Positions 30,232 to 42,318 are shown, numbered from the stretch's first letter. The stretch is DNA of 64,000 bases from Gautieria morchelliformis (GCA_015179125.1 WHVA01000572.1:1-64000), one strand, 5' to 3'. Translations and numbers: made by a program. Notes: generated from the sequence alone by a model not told the origin.

Positions 30232-30871
30232 TAGAAATTCACGTCACGACTCACTATGGCGACTTCGAAGGCAAGGATAAGGAAAAGCCTGAGGGTGTGG
30301 CTCTTGCCTGACATGTCTGTTAATGTTTTCCATTATACGGGTGCGTGTAATTATACTTCTTATATTTGGAAAACAATTGTTCTGCCGTGGCGCTTAAACT
30401 TCGGTGAACCATTTATAGCCAACGTCGTCTCCCAGCCTACAGATCAAGGCCGACATTTCTCGACCTATGAATCACACGATAGCATCGAGTGCGTGGCACA
30501 ATGTACGGAACTAGTTTCTGATTATCGTAAGTGGTGTACACTTATTACTTATCCTGGTCACCTCGATCAAAAATCGATCTCCTGACGTCATATTAAACCT
30601 TGGTTGCAGATGCCTCATCACACGCCCTTCAAGACGTCTAGGGAATGTCACAAAAATTAATCCCATTGGAAAGATTAGGAGACCCGATATATATACTGTA
30701 TATATACACAAGCAACCCGAAATGAACGTGACGCTATATCCACACAAATTTAGGCCCGTGCCGTCCCGTTTAGCAACTGACATATCACAAAGCATGACAG
30801 ATAGATACAAGACTACGCTATAGGTTCGATCCAGAACCACCTGTCTTCTGGGGATACGACCACACGCACAC
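30232..30871. other. Intergenic; no gene seen
   Basis: Tail-to-tail gap between the sugar-porter remnant and the aspartic protease. It contains a TATATATACTGTATATATAC alternation at 30690-30712 and no coding pattern that I recognise. Confidence 0.6.
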
Positions 30872-33421
30872 TTAATTGGTTGTAGCATCTGTGAACGACG
30901 TCGTAGCGAGACCCACACGCTGATTGGTGGTGTCGAAGACGGAGTAGAAGCGTCCCTAAAAGTAGGACGGTCAACACCAATCTGCATCCACGCGAATGTG
31001 TAATAAAGAGAAACAGCTCAACGCACAGGAATGCAAATCCGTTAATGAAGTCCAATCCTCGCCACTGGGGGTGCCGAGGTCTCCAACAATGAGGTAGACA
31101 CTGTTGAGTTGCCGCCAATGAGGAGTTGAGGCTACGCGGCCATGCTTGCGCATTGGCTGTCAACTCAAAGGTCGTCTGTGGTGGTGTTAGTGAGCTGTTA
31201 GGAAGAAGCGGCGCGGAAGGTAGGAGAAATGATGTAAGGAGATAAAGACCAGTGGAAAAGTGTAGGATATCGATGCGTCACGCACCCCGCCAATCATGGA
31301 AGAAACAAGCTCTGGAGATTAGCGAACTGCGTAGTCGTGAGACGGAGGAGACCGGTAGTATTGTCAAGGACCGCGCCTGTGGCAGTTTGGTAGCGGTCAA
31401 GGCGTCGTAGCAAGAGACGAGGGTTGTGCCGGTGTCTATTCACAGTTCGGTATGAAGTCTGCGACATTCTGCGACGAGGGTATGCGCACTCACCGACAGA
31501 TGCCAGCAGTCGATGAAAGAATATTCGTTGAGGTACCGAACTATATTACAGCTGCAATGAAACGATATAAGGCATGTTTCCACGTACGTAACACTTTGGT
31601 CGATTCCCCAGAATACTGGCGGGGATGTGCTCGTGATAGGCGTGAACGAGATCGATCCCGTAAATTTAGTCGAATCGTGCCTCCGAAGGTGATCTCGCCG
31701 TTCGTTACGGATGCGGAAGTGGTAGGCTCGAATGAAACACCAATTTCATCGAAGAATAATCGTCCTGGGAGGACTTTAGTATGTCTGCCTTGACAGCGGC
31801 GTAGGAAACCATTTTACCCTGAGAGAACAGGTTCTAAAGTAGCAAGCATCTCAGCGTTTACATCATGAGAAGGAAGGAAGAACGAAGGGAAGAAATTGAG
31901 CAATAATTGGGCAGAGAAGAGAGACATTGTAGCACAGAAATGTAACGCACATCGGTCACAGTGGGAATCAGGGTTTAGTGGCCGGGCTGAGCGTACCCAG
32001 TGTAAGATCAGTGGGCCCTATAAGTTGACACGCGTCAGCCTCTGGGATCGTACCAGATGAAGACTGGGAGAACAAAAGCGCACCGATACCAAGGATTCCA
32101 TCCACGCCTTGGAACCCTGTACTCCTTGATGCGACGCCGATGCTCTGTGACTTAATGACTAAGCCTGATGCGAGGGTCACTTGGTCGGTGACTAGGGGAC
32201 ATGTGTAGGTGAGCATTGAGCACATTGAGGTCAACAACGGAAGAAGACGACGTACACTCTGTTCCAGACTATAGATAGCATAGTAGGAAATAAACAAACG
32301 CGGGTACTGGTTAAGACAATGTGGTCGGGATGGGCGGAAGACATACAAATGAGCCAGAGCCATATTGGACGGCCTGCAGGAGATAGTGTCAGCGGGATTC
32401 CATGATGTGAAATGAGAGTGTTTAGGTTGGAGACCTGAAGAAGGGGAGAGAGCGAGGAGGACAAAAGAGAAGTATAGATGGATGGATGGAAGACAATATG
32501 TGAGAGGATACGCGAATGGTACTTACAACTTTGTTAGCTGTCTGTGTCGATGTGGCAGTCTTCACGTAAGCCTTGGTGGCGCCAACCCAGGTGTTGGAGG
32601 AGCCACTGTGGGTGAGATCAGCTGGGCAGGAGACAGTGAAGGAAGGGGTGGGAAAGCATGTAGTGGACGAAAATTTAGTCATGAAGTAAGGAAAGTTAAT
32701 TGAAGAGTGATCACAGCGACATCTTTGAAAATAACAACATGGCAGGCAACCTCACGCCTCCCGCAAAACTGCTATTTGACACCACCTGGACAACAAAAGA
32801 GACAAGAGAGAGACAACTCACGTATCCACTATCAGCGTATATTGAGTCGCAGGGCTACCCACACCGACGCTTGCTGTGTATTCGACCTGTTGTATAGGTG
32901 GCGTCAGTTAACGGCCATAGTATGATAGGACAAATAACAATGGAAGACACGGAAAATTAATTTAAACTATAATGTGACCAAAGGCAAGATATGCAGGCTT
33001 AGGCATTGAAGTCTACGCCCTGCAGGGCGCCAAAATTGAAGATAAATGGCGCGCCATGGATAGAAGGAACCGATTATGTCTGTACGTGACTTACCGCGCC
33101 ATTCGTGACAGGAACGCCGACGACAGCGTCTGGGGTGGGCTCTCCAGCGAGCTTTGCAGCTCTCTGGGCCGCGACTTGGATGAAGCTACGTGCACGCGCG
33201 CGGTCCGCCTGGTGTCAGGGGATTTAATTTTCAGTCAATTTCTGTGTTTTATTAAATTGCGGGAAAAGTAAAGGCATTCACCTCGGCGAGCTTGACCGAG
33301 CCTCCTGCTGTGTTGATCCGTGCAGCAATAGGGAGCGTAATGGGGAATCGCGGATCTTCACGAATGAAGGGAGGGCGAGAGCGGCAGGGAGAAGCAGGAC
33401 AAGGGAGAGCACAGAGAGCAT
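30872..33421 (-). CDS. Secreted A1-family aspartic protease (polyporopepsin-like), about 11 exons
   Basis: Start ATG 33421-33419 opens a signal peptide MLSVLSLVLLLPAALALP; the stop is TAA 30874-30872. Exons seen: 33421-33282 (signal, propeptide LPIAARINTAGG), 33208-33095, 32886-32822 (VEYTASVGVGSP), 32605-32527, 32373-32347 (YGSGSF), a 13-base exon 32268-32256, then TLASGLVIKSQSIGVASRST, the GPTDLTLGTL block, GVSFEPTTSASVTNGEITFG, DTGTTLV, TFELTANAQAWPRSLN and RFYSVFDTTNQRVGLATT. The catalytic motifs are VDT|GSSNTW (split by an intron) and DTGTT. Several exons lack one base (for example in 33282-33421, near 32010 and near 31690), yet motifs resume at once in the right frame. The product would be an extracellular acid protease. 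Confidence 0.85.
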
Positions 33422-33518
33422 CGTGTAGGTTGCTGGTGCGTAGCGTCTGGTGCTGGTACAGGTGCTGGTACGGGAGGGAGTCCGCAACCGGGGAAGAGTA
33501 AAGCAGTGGGCGTGGCAA

Positions 33519-33524
33519 TTTATA
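33519..33524 (-). promoter_or_regulatory. TATA box of the aspartic protease gene
   Basis: TATAAA on the minus strand about 98 bases upstream of the protease ATG, flanked by TATAAATTGCCACGCCC. Position and sequence suit a TATA-type fungal promoter; no experimental support. Confidence 0.5.
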
Positions 33525-36094
33525 CATGAGAGACATTACGGGATGGACGTCATGCTGAGGTGCCGGAACGGGGCCTATATTCGAATGTGGCGGTGGGAAG
33601 TGCTCGAGAGAAGTATACGGGAATGGCGGGGTAATGAGAATAGGGTGGATTGGCTGAACGAAATTCCCCACGTGCAGCCTAAGGCTCAAATGAGATGCTG
33701 GGGCTATGGGATGGCGATGCACCTGATTTTGGCTAGCCAAGCTTGCGCCCGTTGCCAATCTGAATAGAGACTTGTTTTTCCATTGCATCTGAACGAAGCT
33801 GGCCTTACGTAGTACTGCCCATGTGACTGCCAACTGAGAAACTGGGAACGCAGATATGATAGCAAGTATAGCCTGAATGCTACTGCGAAGAAGTCAGCGG
33901 AAGCATAGCAGGAGGTTAAAACACTAATATTCATGAGGTTTACACGCGGCCAAGCGGCCCAGCCCAGCTTGCCACGTGACCTCCCCGCAGACTCGGAACA
34001 GTGAACACATGCAGCGAAGTGGGATGCTATGGGTCCATCTTCTCGCTTGAGTGCGATGACGGCTCGCCACTCCTCTGGGTATGTAACGTATACACTTCAC
34101 TCCACCTTGAGATTCCACGTTAGATGCCGGCTAGTCACGAGAGATGCGCTTAGACAAACAGCTTAGATGACCACCAGCACTCTGATGAATCTATCTTCGA
34201 GCCCGGATCTTGTTCCCTGGGGTTGGGATGCACTCCAGATTGCGATCGGCCTCGACAGCGTGCTGTGCTGTATCTTTTTTCCACCCATGCCCGACAGACG
34301 CAGCATGACGTCACCCTTACGGCACGACAGATTCTTATGTACACTCGCTCTGCCACGACTACTCACATCGACAGTCCAAGCACATCGTCGTCGTACAGCA
34401 AGTGACGCTGCTAGAGTTTCGTATTCGTATACGCTCAGTACACTCCAGCATTCGCAATCCGGCCACCTCCGCCAACTCACAGCCTAGTAGCTCGAGCCAG
34501 CATCGCTGTAAAGTGTCAGATTGACACTTCGAAGACGTCAAACGTACGAGGAAGGAAGTTATCGACACCGCCCGTCCGGATCAATGCGCAAACGCTCAAC
34601 TACTCCAGATACATTTTCGGCGCATACTTACTCAGCACGCTGCTGGACGTATCGGAGTCCTCCTGTAAACCACCACGACACGTACTCAAGACAACCGCAC
34701 TCAGCTAGGTTCAACCCAATGCAGGCCACGTGGCATGTCTCCTACTAGTACGATTTCGCCCGTGAAACGACTATTCATAGCTGCAACACCAAATTCTTCG
34801 TCTCACTGACATAGCAGCGTTCTTATATGTCATTGATCAAGCATATGCATTTGCCGTAGCGATCCACGCCAGTGCGCAAGGATCATCCCACCGACCGTTT
34901 CCGCACGTACACCTCGCAAACCGTCAGTACCAGGGTCTCATCTACATATTCTATATTCAGATCCTGACCGGCCCTGGTCAGAACCTTCCAATTCCACCAT
35001 CGCGTTAATTCTACTATTGTCTCTGCCATGTTCGCGAGAAGTTATCAACGGTTGGATCTAAATGTAATGTAATATAGTGCGCCTTTCCGGCGTAAGTGTA
35101 GACATTGTGTCTCCGCCATTTTCCCGCGTCCTTGCCGCTTTCTGTTGTTCTCTCTTTTGGGACAAAAGATCTGGGAGTCGCACACTACTGAACAATTGAT
35201 TATCGAGGATCTTCAGTAGCGTATGCCGAAAGGTTTCGCGTCTGATGCGATCAGTCAGAAGTTAGAACTTCCTCGAGTCCCAAGCAACCGCTACGGGAAC
35301 AGATGCACCGCTTCCTAGCATTCGCAGGCACGGGTTCTATTATTAATGCCGTCTTCTCAGAGCTCGACAATGACCACGTCGCTATCCGTGCTCTCCCGGG
35401 TTTCTATAGCTGGCGGCCTGTGAGGGAAGCGCGATGAAGTGCCATAAATCAATATATATATCCGATATTACAACATTTATTGGAGAGTATTTGTTTGCTC
35501 AAATATACATTTAGCAAACTGAACTGAAAACATAGGCTAATATATATTGATAACATATACCCTAATCAATAGTGAGCCCCGGGCTTACGGTTGTATGTGT
35601 AGTTGGTGTATGTTAGATTTGCGTAATATCTGTTCAGTCCCAGTCCCAGTCCAGGAGTCCATTCTGTTCGTTCAAGGGCAGCCACGGCCCACGAGGAGTT
35701 AAGTCTTCAAGCTACCAAGAACATGTGGGATTATGGACGTGATAGTCGGTGTCCGCAGTGAGTGTCTTGAGTCATGCAGGCGGTGCAGGGAAAAAAGTGG
35801 GGTAGGTTGAAGTGCTAACCAAGAATTACAAATTAGGCCTCATCACAATGCCAGAGTTAATCCCATTCATCAGTAGAAATGCAATCCATCCGTGACAGTC
35901 CTTGCGTCAATTCAACTCATTCCAGTACACGTCAGTTCTTTGCTAGAAACACAGCGTAGAGTCATTGCGAGTCATGGTGTGTTATGCACCTAAGCAAAAT
36001 GTAAGTAATATGGTTGGTTCCTAGAAGACTGGGCGAGTGTATGGTTGATACACCTTACCGATATTTCTTCCATATATCCTAAGCCTGATTGGAG
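33525..36094. other. Long intergenic stretch, no supported gene
   Basis: About 2.5 kb with only short open frames on both strands and no domain pattern that I recognise. The protease promoter occupies the left edge. Near 35450-35580 the DNA is AT-rich (ATCAATATATATATCCGATA and TAATATATATTGATAACATA). A small frame at 35303-35437 has no supporting evidence. Confidence 0.5.
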
Positions 36095-37123
36095 TCAAGA
36101 GCCTGTCAAGGTAGGATTTAGACACATCAATAAATTCGAGAAAGGATGAATAATGATGACCTGTTCATCGTCCAGTGTCCGAGTCGTTGGAGCAGGCGGT
36201 AGATTGAAATCGACACGTATATTTTTCAAAACATAAGCCTCCGTTTTTTTTACGAAACCAATTAGATCAGTGTAGCAAGTCGAACAGAGACTTTCTTCGA
36301 GCGCAACCGTACTCCATCTCTCGACAACCCCATATGGTGAGTTTCCCTGTGAAAAATAGTCACCTAATTGTCCGAGGGCGAAATTTCTGCCACCACATGT
36401 GGGTTGCTTTGGACACGAGGAAGGTGCCGAGAGGGCCAGAAATGGTCCATAAATCGCCGTACAGCCTTCTGTCTTCCTACGAAAAGCCGAATTATGTTGG
36501 CCGCTGAAAGCCTTTCCAGTTGTTCTGTTTCCACGCTACTGAAGTCTACGGGGTTTCGGAAACAGAGCTCGAAAACAGCCGGTCGCAAAAGCTCGGGTAC
36601 GTCGCATTCGTAGGCGATATTGATGACTTTTAAAGCGTCTGAAACCCGGGGATACGACGATCTCCCAGCTTCTGTTTCAGTTGCACGTAATCCGAGTATA
36701 CGAGAGGCCAATCCTGCTTGAGTAAAAAGATAATTCCTAACCGCAGGCCATCCATTCTATATTTAGTGGCCATTCTCAGCATACGGCACTTGGCATCGAT
36801 AGTGAAATGTTCCGTGTCAAGTAGGGACCTTCCGGAAGACCATAAATAATGAGCGGCTCCAAATATATTAAGTAGTAGACATACAAGCCGTCATATAGAG
36901 CGTTCAAAAGAGCACTGAGATCTACGGACTCAGGTAACCGAATCATAGGACAACCACACAGTGTTTCGACATCTTCGGACTGTAGATTTATCATATTTTG
37001 AATGACTGGGCTTTGATTCAGCATATGACGATGAATGCGGGCGAGGGTCTTGTTATTATGGATGGGATCAAGACGAGGTCGCCGTTAGCAAAGTATGGGA
37101 GTTTCTGGATAGAGTCGGCCATG
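36095..37123 (-). CDS. BTB/POZ-domain protein, three exons
   Basis: Start ATG 37123-37121 (MADSIQKLPYFANGDLVL) leads into a BTB fold: ARIHRHMLNQSPVIQNMINL, then CPMIRLPESVDLSALLNALY. An intron with a GTATGT donor follows ALYDGL. The next exon gives HFTIDAKCRMLRMATKYRMD, LRLGIIFLLKQDWP, DALKVINIAYECDVPELLRP and LFVGRQKAV. The last part has YGVVERWSTVALEESLCSTC and KNIRVDFNLPPAPTTRTL, with stop TGA 36097-36095. This matches the large Agaricomycete family of single BTB proteins with a helical C-terminal region; partner and role are unknown. Frame slips of one base occur near 37065 and 36700. Confidence 0.75.
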
Positions 37124-37174
37124 ATATAGTGGACTGAAGTGTAGGTGGTGGGGCGGGGCGAAATGTAACTCCAG

Positions 37175-37715
37175 TCATAAATAGGCAGCAGCCTCGAGGT
37201 ATCGTGAGTAGTTGTGACTAGCGTAGGCCCGAGACGTTGGGTGAGTATACCGCGAGCAAGGCACATCGTACTTCATAGAAGCATCCCTCGTGACAATCAA
37301 CCCAACCACGCATGTTTCTTCGAGTTGTGACGTATCCAATAGCGGGTGTTCCGGTGACCCAACACGCTCATGCATAACACATAAGTCTAACGAAGGCCAT
37401 CGGAGGCAAGACATATCAAGTGGATCTATTGTGCCACTGAGAGAATTCAGCATCTGGTACATAGCCGTTGGGAGAACGCAGGGCAAATGCAAACGTAGGC
37501 ATCGCAGTGCCACTCATCCGTTAGTGATCCAACACGCACTTAATAACATACCGTTCCAAATTATGGAGAGAGAATGCGTATGGGCAGAGTTGGATATGAG
37601 TTATGACACCACGACTGGGGGATGGAATCGAGCATTGAAGCAAAGTGACATCAGAGACTGAATGAGGAAGAGCACAAGAGGCGAGGATGAGTGCAATAGA
37701 AGGCGTCTTGAACAT
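37175..37715 (-). CDS. Possible small secreted protein, two exons
   Basis: ATG 37715-37713 starts MFKTPSIALILASCALP, a plausible signal peptide, and the frame runs to a GTATGT donor at 37551. The intron has a CTAAC branch site (about 37528) and a TGTACCAG acceptor (about 37459). The second exon reads LNSLSGTIDPLDMSCLRW and continues to 37175 with a few cysteines. No family recognised. It could equally be non-coding leader of the BTB gene, which starts 50 bases downstream. Confidence 0.3.
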
Positions 37716-37999
37716 GCATATCAAGGTAATCTCTGCTTGGTGTCAAAGTGCGGGACAGGCTCTTGCAAATCATTATGTAATGGATGCTTCGGAAGAGGCC
37801 GGCGGATTCAAACCTTAGCATGAGGCAGCCCTGGACCCTAGGCTGTAAGTAGAGCCATGCATAGTAAAAGTTGTGCGCAGTCTATGTAACATTGTGGTGT
37901 GTGACTGAGGAGCATTGTGTCTTTCACAGAAAGATAGCAGGAATACTCCAAACGCCCTGACCTCAAAGAACTCCTACGTCGGCCGCCATACTTCCGGCT

Positions 38000-39906
38000 T
38001 TACAGGAGCTCCGGTACATCATCTGCGGGCAGCGATATCGCTGCGACACTAAGTGCTCTCATTTTCTCTCGAGCGCCTCGTGTATGGTTGTTAAATCGAC
38101 CTAGAAAGGCCTGCGTAGCGTCACGAATGGGTTGCGGATGCTGTGTCCCCTTGTCTACAAATACCGCATACTCCTGCAGAATACTGGCTCCCCCGGGCTA
38201 CAGCAATATATCAGTTTATCAAGTCCCATGGAAGATATTGAGAAGCACTCGCATGCTCTTTGATAAACGAAGTCACATCGACTGCATGACCCTCAATTAG
38301 AATTACGGTACGCCTTCCGGAGATCACAAAGTCCTCTAATTCCGTCCGTCCCCAAGTTGGTTTTCCCTTGAGGGTTTCTTGGATGGGTAGGGAGCTCTGA
38401 AGCACCTGGGCGCGACGTTCTAGTTCGCGCGCTGTCACAGGATTCGTATTTGAGATCGAAGAGGCCTTCGTTCGAAGCATATATAGTTGCGCTTTTATTA
38501 CATCTGAGTCTTCTGTTCGACGCAACGATGGGATTAGGGGCGTAAATTTATGAAGGGTCCATATTATCCAACGGGTGGGGTCCACATTGGTGATAAATGG
38601 CCTGTAAATGACGTTAGAGCGTGCAGCCGTTCAACATATAAACGCAGATATACCCATTTCTATAGTCAGTTGGAAATGCATGCTAGAAGGCAACAAATCA
38701 TAACGTTTAGACATCTTGGGGAGAGAAATATATGTGATGACATAATACGTGCATGCTAAATGGGTGTGAGTCAAATCGAGAGACGAGAAGTGGATTCTTA
38801 CAAAGTTATGATTTCCTTCTCCCGAGGTTAACGCAGCTACCAACTATTTCCGTCAATGAGCAATAGCGTTGGTGTGGGAACCGCTAGACTAACCCAATCG
38901 CCGCGGGCACTCATTTCGTCAGTGAAGTGTTGCGGCCCTTTCCAATGTGCCAGTCTAATACGGGGGAGTGAGCCATGAATGACATCAAGACATATACGTA
39001 AAACGAACGAGTTCACGGCAGACATGCAATGCCAGCTGTGGTCATGTTAGAGCAGATAAGTGAAACGAACGCAGCTTGAACCATAAAGGCTTACTAATTA
39101 TACGCGCAAATAGGCCACCCCATAGAATCCCCCACGAGCATCTCCCCACAGGGAGCTAACAGCTGTGGGGAGAACAAACGCCATGAAGAGCGCTATAGGC
39201 ACTAGAAACATACTGTGAGCCTCAATTTGTGTTCAGCACAAAAGAGGCCAGTACTATAATGCTTGTGTTGTAGCCTTACTACCACGTCACGATCAAGGTC
39301 ACTTTTATCTACCAGGTTCCAACGAGGATAACTCTGTTTCGCAAAAAGCCACCCGATGTGGGAGAAGATAAGTCCCCTGGTGGCTGCGTATGGGTCATGG
39401 ATTGGGTCTCCGTATACCTATGTTATATTAAGGGCGCAAATAAGTTGGGTAGGTTTATGGTAGCTTTCCAGAAACAAACCTGTGATGGAGTCTGTGGCGC
39501 ACAACCCACACTATATTTCTTTAATGACTTTCACAGCGGGATCACCAGCAGAGAGACGCACTCTAATCGATCCCTGAAATCCCATAGAACCCATGAGAGC
39601 CAATGCGACCCGCAAGGGCTTCCGTGCAGTGAATGCTCGATGCGACCACAGAGATGGTAGCCCATGGTAACTCTGGAATCATTAACACTGTTTCAATGTC
39701 TACACGGAAGGTTCAAGGGAATAGAAGTCGCACCCCACCATGCCCATCTGATAGCACACTGCAGCCACTACTAATGTGGCAGTTGGAGTTGTCCTCCATG
39801 GCGAGACCAGAGGAATGGCGACGAGAGCCGACAAATGGACTATAATAAGGAGGAATCCAGGGTTATGCCACCACGCATGTTTGTCTGGACAATAGGTATC
39901 AGCCAT
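38000..39906 (-). CDS. Delta-9 (stearoyl-CoA) desaturase with C-terminal cytochrome b5
   Basis: Spliced gene of about 9 exons. ATG 39906-39904 gives MADTYCPDKHAWWHNPGFLL and a first membrane pair. Then come LWSHRAFTARKPLRVAL (His box 1), WVVRHRLHHR (box 2), DPIHDPYAATRGLIFSHIGW, a second membrane pair (VPIALFMAFVLPTAVSSLWG), WHCMSAVNSF, LAHWKGPQHFTDEM and TSGEGNHNF (box 3 region). The cytochrome b5 part has LIEGHAVDVTSFIKEH, then PGGASILQEYAVF after a GC-AG intron. Stop TAA 38002-38000. The enzyme inserts the first double bond into acyl-CoA in the ER. Box 3 is cut by an intron and I could not place the HH pair that should follow. One-base gaps occur in box 1 and before DPIHDP. Confidence 0.85.
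38198..38252 (-). other. GC-AG intron in the desaturase gene
   Basis: The heme-binding HPGG motif of cytochrome b5 is split: the upstream exon ends with the codon for His (38253) and the downstream exon begins with CCCGGGGGA (Pro-Gly-Gly). The 55-base intron between starts GCGAGT and ends CTGTAG, so its donor is GC, not GT. The protein match on both sides makes the junction fairly firm. Confidence 0.65.
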
Positions 39907-40235
39907 GCAGATGAACAAAGAACAAACTTGGCTTTTGGGAGTGACATGTTATATTGGCCTTCAGCATATATACGAATGGGCACATTACCCTCCGCTGCAC
40001 GCTATGATTCACAAGTGGTTATGCAGGTGCCTTCAATACGGTGACCAGAGTACCGAGTTAGTAGTCGAGTGGTACGGTTCGAATCCCTAGCCGCTTCTGT
40101 ACTACAGTAATGGTACTCCAATTATCAGTGAAATAGACCTGGATGGCGTCATCCAGACTCCGAGTGAGTTGGGCACATTACCGGGGTGCATGTATTGACT
40201 CTTGACGGTCTGATACATACAGTGACTCTCCAGTT
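39907..40235. other. Desaturase upstream region
   Basis: About 330 bases between the desaturase start and the hAT-like element. There is a tRNA-like B box GGTTCGAATCC at 40076-40086 without a complete tRNA. No TATA box is obvious; a TATATATGC tract lies at about 39965. Confidence 0.5.
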
Positions 40236-40857
40236 TAGTGATGTGCAGGGCGTGGCTCCGCCCCAAAGCCCGGGCTTGGGCCTGGCTTGCTCGGGCTCGG
40301 GCTTGCCAAATCCTCCGCACCTGCAGCCCCATACGCACGCGCAGCCGCAGCCGGCCCACACACACGCCTGCGCACGCACGCGGAGGAGCAAGGCCCCTAC
40401 CGCGAGGAGAATGTGCTGCTCTCGCTGCAGCTCCTCGCGTACCTAAGCAAGTACCCGTACGTGCGCCAGGCGTTCTGTGAGTCGCGCGTGGTGTTCAACC
40501 CTGCGCTGCAGGGGCAAGGGGCGGGGGAAGGGCGCGGTGGATGCAGGTATGGAGGAGAGGGAGAAGGAGAAGGAGTGCGGCGAGGGTGAGGGCGGGTTTT
40601 TCAGGGTGCCGGTGAGGGTGACGGTGGGCGGAAGGAGAAGGAGAAGAGCCGTGCGGCGGCGGCTGGGGCAGAAAAAGCGACCATTTTATGTGGGGCCACT
40701 ATAACTACACTATGAGCAGTAAAATAATATAATTAAATGCCCATTTTGCCTAGGGTTCAGGCGCCTATGAGGCCGCCGCGTCCGGCTTGTCAAAACCCAA
40801 GCGGCCTGGCTCGGGCTGGCTCAAGCCGCGGCTTGGGCCGGGCCGTGCACATCACTA
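40236..40857. mobile_element. hAT-like non-autonomous element (622 bp) carrying a host gene fragment
   Basis: The ends are perfect 12-bp inverted repeats, TAGTGATGTGCA at the left and TGCACATCACTA at the right, the typical hAT terminal signature. They continue as GC-rich imperfect repeats built from CGGGCTTGGG and its complement. The flanks share CTCCA (CTCCAGTT left, CTCCACTA right, one base offset), compatible with a diverged 8-bp target duplication. No transposase is present. Inside is a GC-rich coding-like piece (about 40380-40512) that does not belong to hAT elements. GC content is far above that of the flanks. Confidence 0.75.
40380..40530 (+). pseudogene. Captured exon fragment, MYND/Mub1-samB-like
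   Basis: Reading from the frame that starts at 40287 gives EEQGPYREENVLLSLQLLAY and LSKYPYVRQAF, followed by FNPALQ. This resembles the N-terminal armadillo-like region of MYND zinc-finger proteins of the Mub1/samB group, where QLLAYLxKYPxVRQAFY is a recurring block; that match is from memory. It lies wholly inside the inverted repeats and lacks start, stop and the rest of the gene. Confidence 0.45.
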
Positions 40858-40881
40858 ACTCCACTAGCTAGAAGACGCTAG

Positions 40882-41179
40882 CTGGCGATCTATTTGCTAT
40901 TCCCATAGTGATCTACAACCAGGCTGCCACATAGACGGACCCTGCAGCGCCACCATGGGTGGGTAGACAGTCTGAGGTCCGGACATATGGCGGCAGCCGG
41001 GATGAGTCGATGACCGGCATGTTACTCTGGCGATCTATCTGCCATTCCCATAGTGGTCTACAACCAGACTGCCAATAGACCGACCCTGCAGCGCCACCAT
41101 GGGCGGAGGTTTTCCTTGGTAGACAGTCTGAGGTCCGGCGGACATATGGCGGCAAGGGATGACCGGTTCCGCATTTTAC
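40882..41179. repeat. Tandem duplication of a ~146-bp unit
   Basis: Unit 1 (40882-41026) and unit 2 (41027-41179) share CTGGCGATCTAT, TTCCCATAGTG, CTACAACCAG, ACCCTGCAGCGCCACCATGG, AGACAGTCTGAGGTCCG and CATATGGCGGCA. Unit 2 has a short extra stretch GAGGTTTTCCTT. It lies between the hAT-like element and the NLR gene; function unknown. Confidence 0.85.
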
Positions 41180-42318
41180 TCTAAGTCACCGGCCATGTGT
41201 CACAATGTGACGATGTCACGCCAGTGCAGGCCGCAGGATTTCCACGATCCATTGCCTAGACACTGATCACCGCGCTATGCTCACATTTACCACCACCTGG
41301 ACTGTCAGCACATGCTGAAATTAGAAAGTTGTGTATACACCCGGGCCCCGGCGCCACCCTCCACTGGGACGGTCGACGGCTTCAAGGCTCAAGTTGGTTA
41401 AAGGAAATAGTGGTGGGGGACGGGATGATATTCCATACGCAAACTGGCTCGGGCCACGCATCTGACGGATCAGGCTAACAGCTGTCACAAATGAACACAT
41501 TTCAGAAACGGACGTATCTCCCTCCGCCCTCGACTTTCCGCGATCAAGCCTCGTAGCTTTTAGGGATAGCAGCTGTATTATATCCATAGCACGGCGGATC
41601 AAACCATGTCTTATGACATTCCATCGTGGGCTTTTACCTGTCCTACCACACACGGTACCTGCTGCTGCGATATGTGGCTCATAATATTTGTGAAACACGT
41701 ACTCGACTCTCGGATAATCTGGTATTGTGATTGATCCCGATTCAGAAGTGGATGACCATGGACGCTCTCGGGGCCTTGACAGGATTTGGAGAAGGACCTG
41801 AGGACTATACGGTTTCTGTCCGTTGGATTACTGCTGAAGCGCGACGTGGGGATTGGGGGTCTAGGCAGGCCGGAAAAGTTGGCAAGGGAGATGGACCGGA
41901 GGGCCAAGTGTGGCGTTTTGGGGTCTGGTAGCGGACTGCTTTGGGATTGGTACCTGGGCGCTGGATGGCTGGAACAAGTTGACAAAACTAACGTACCACC
42001 ATATATCTATAAGAGCGGGACAAATTGCATGGGTGAAATCCTGGACCTTCCTTGCAGGGATGCACACATTGTGAGCGCGACAACGGATCCACGAAACTTG
42101 CCCAGGCCTGCACGGAGCTCACTCACGCCGCGTTGCCTTCAGACACCGTAGACCAGCCGATAAGGACGACCGAGTACGTACGGAGCCACGTGACGATCGA
42201 AGCGCGGGACGCCGAGAACACGGGTGGGAGCTGCAGCTTCAGTGCCGAAGTACGCAGTGCCATACGGCGCCTCTCGTCGTCTTTTCCCGCCTACCATCCA
42301 CCTCGAACACTGCGAACA
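41180..42318. other. Region upstream of the NLR gene, no supported gene
   Basis: Several overlapping open frames of 60-125 codons on both strands (for example minus 41321-41698 and 41611-41985, plus 41786-42151), none with a domain I recognise. At least part must hold the NLR promoter. Confidence 0.4.

Noticed and set aside
35303..35437. Small frame starting MHRFLAFAGTGS
   Set aside because: Short, no domain, no splice partners, no conserved neighbour.
40050..40105. tRNA gene
   Set aside because: A perfect B box (GGTTCGAATCC) and an A-box-like TAGTCGAGTGG are present but only a few bases apart. There is no anticodon arm and no matching acceptor stem, so at most a tRNA-derived relic.
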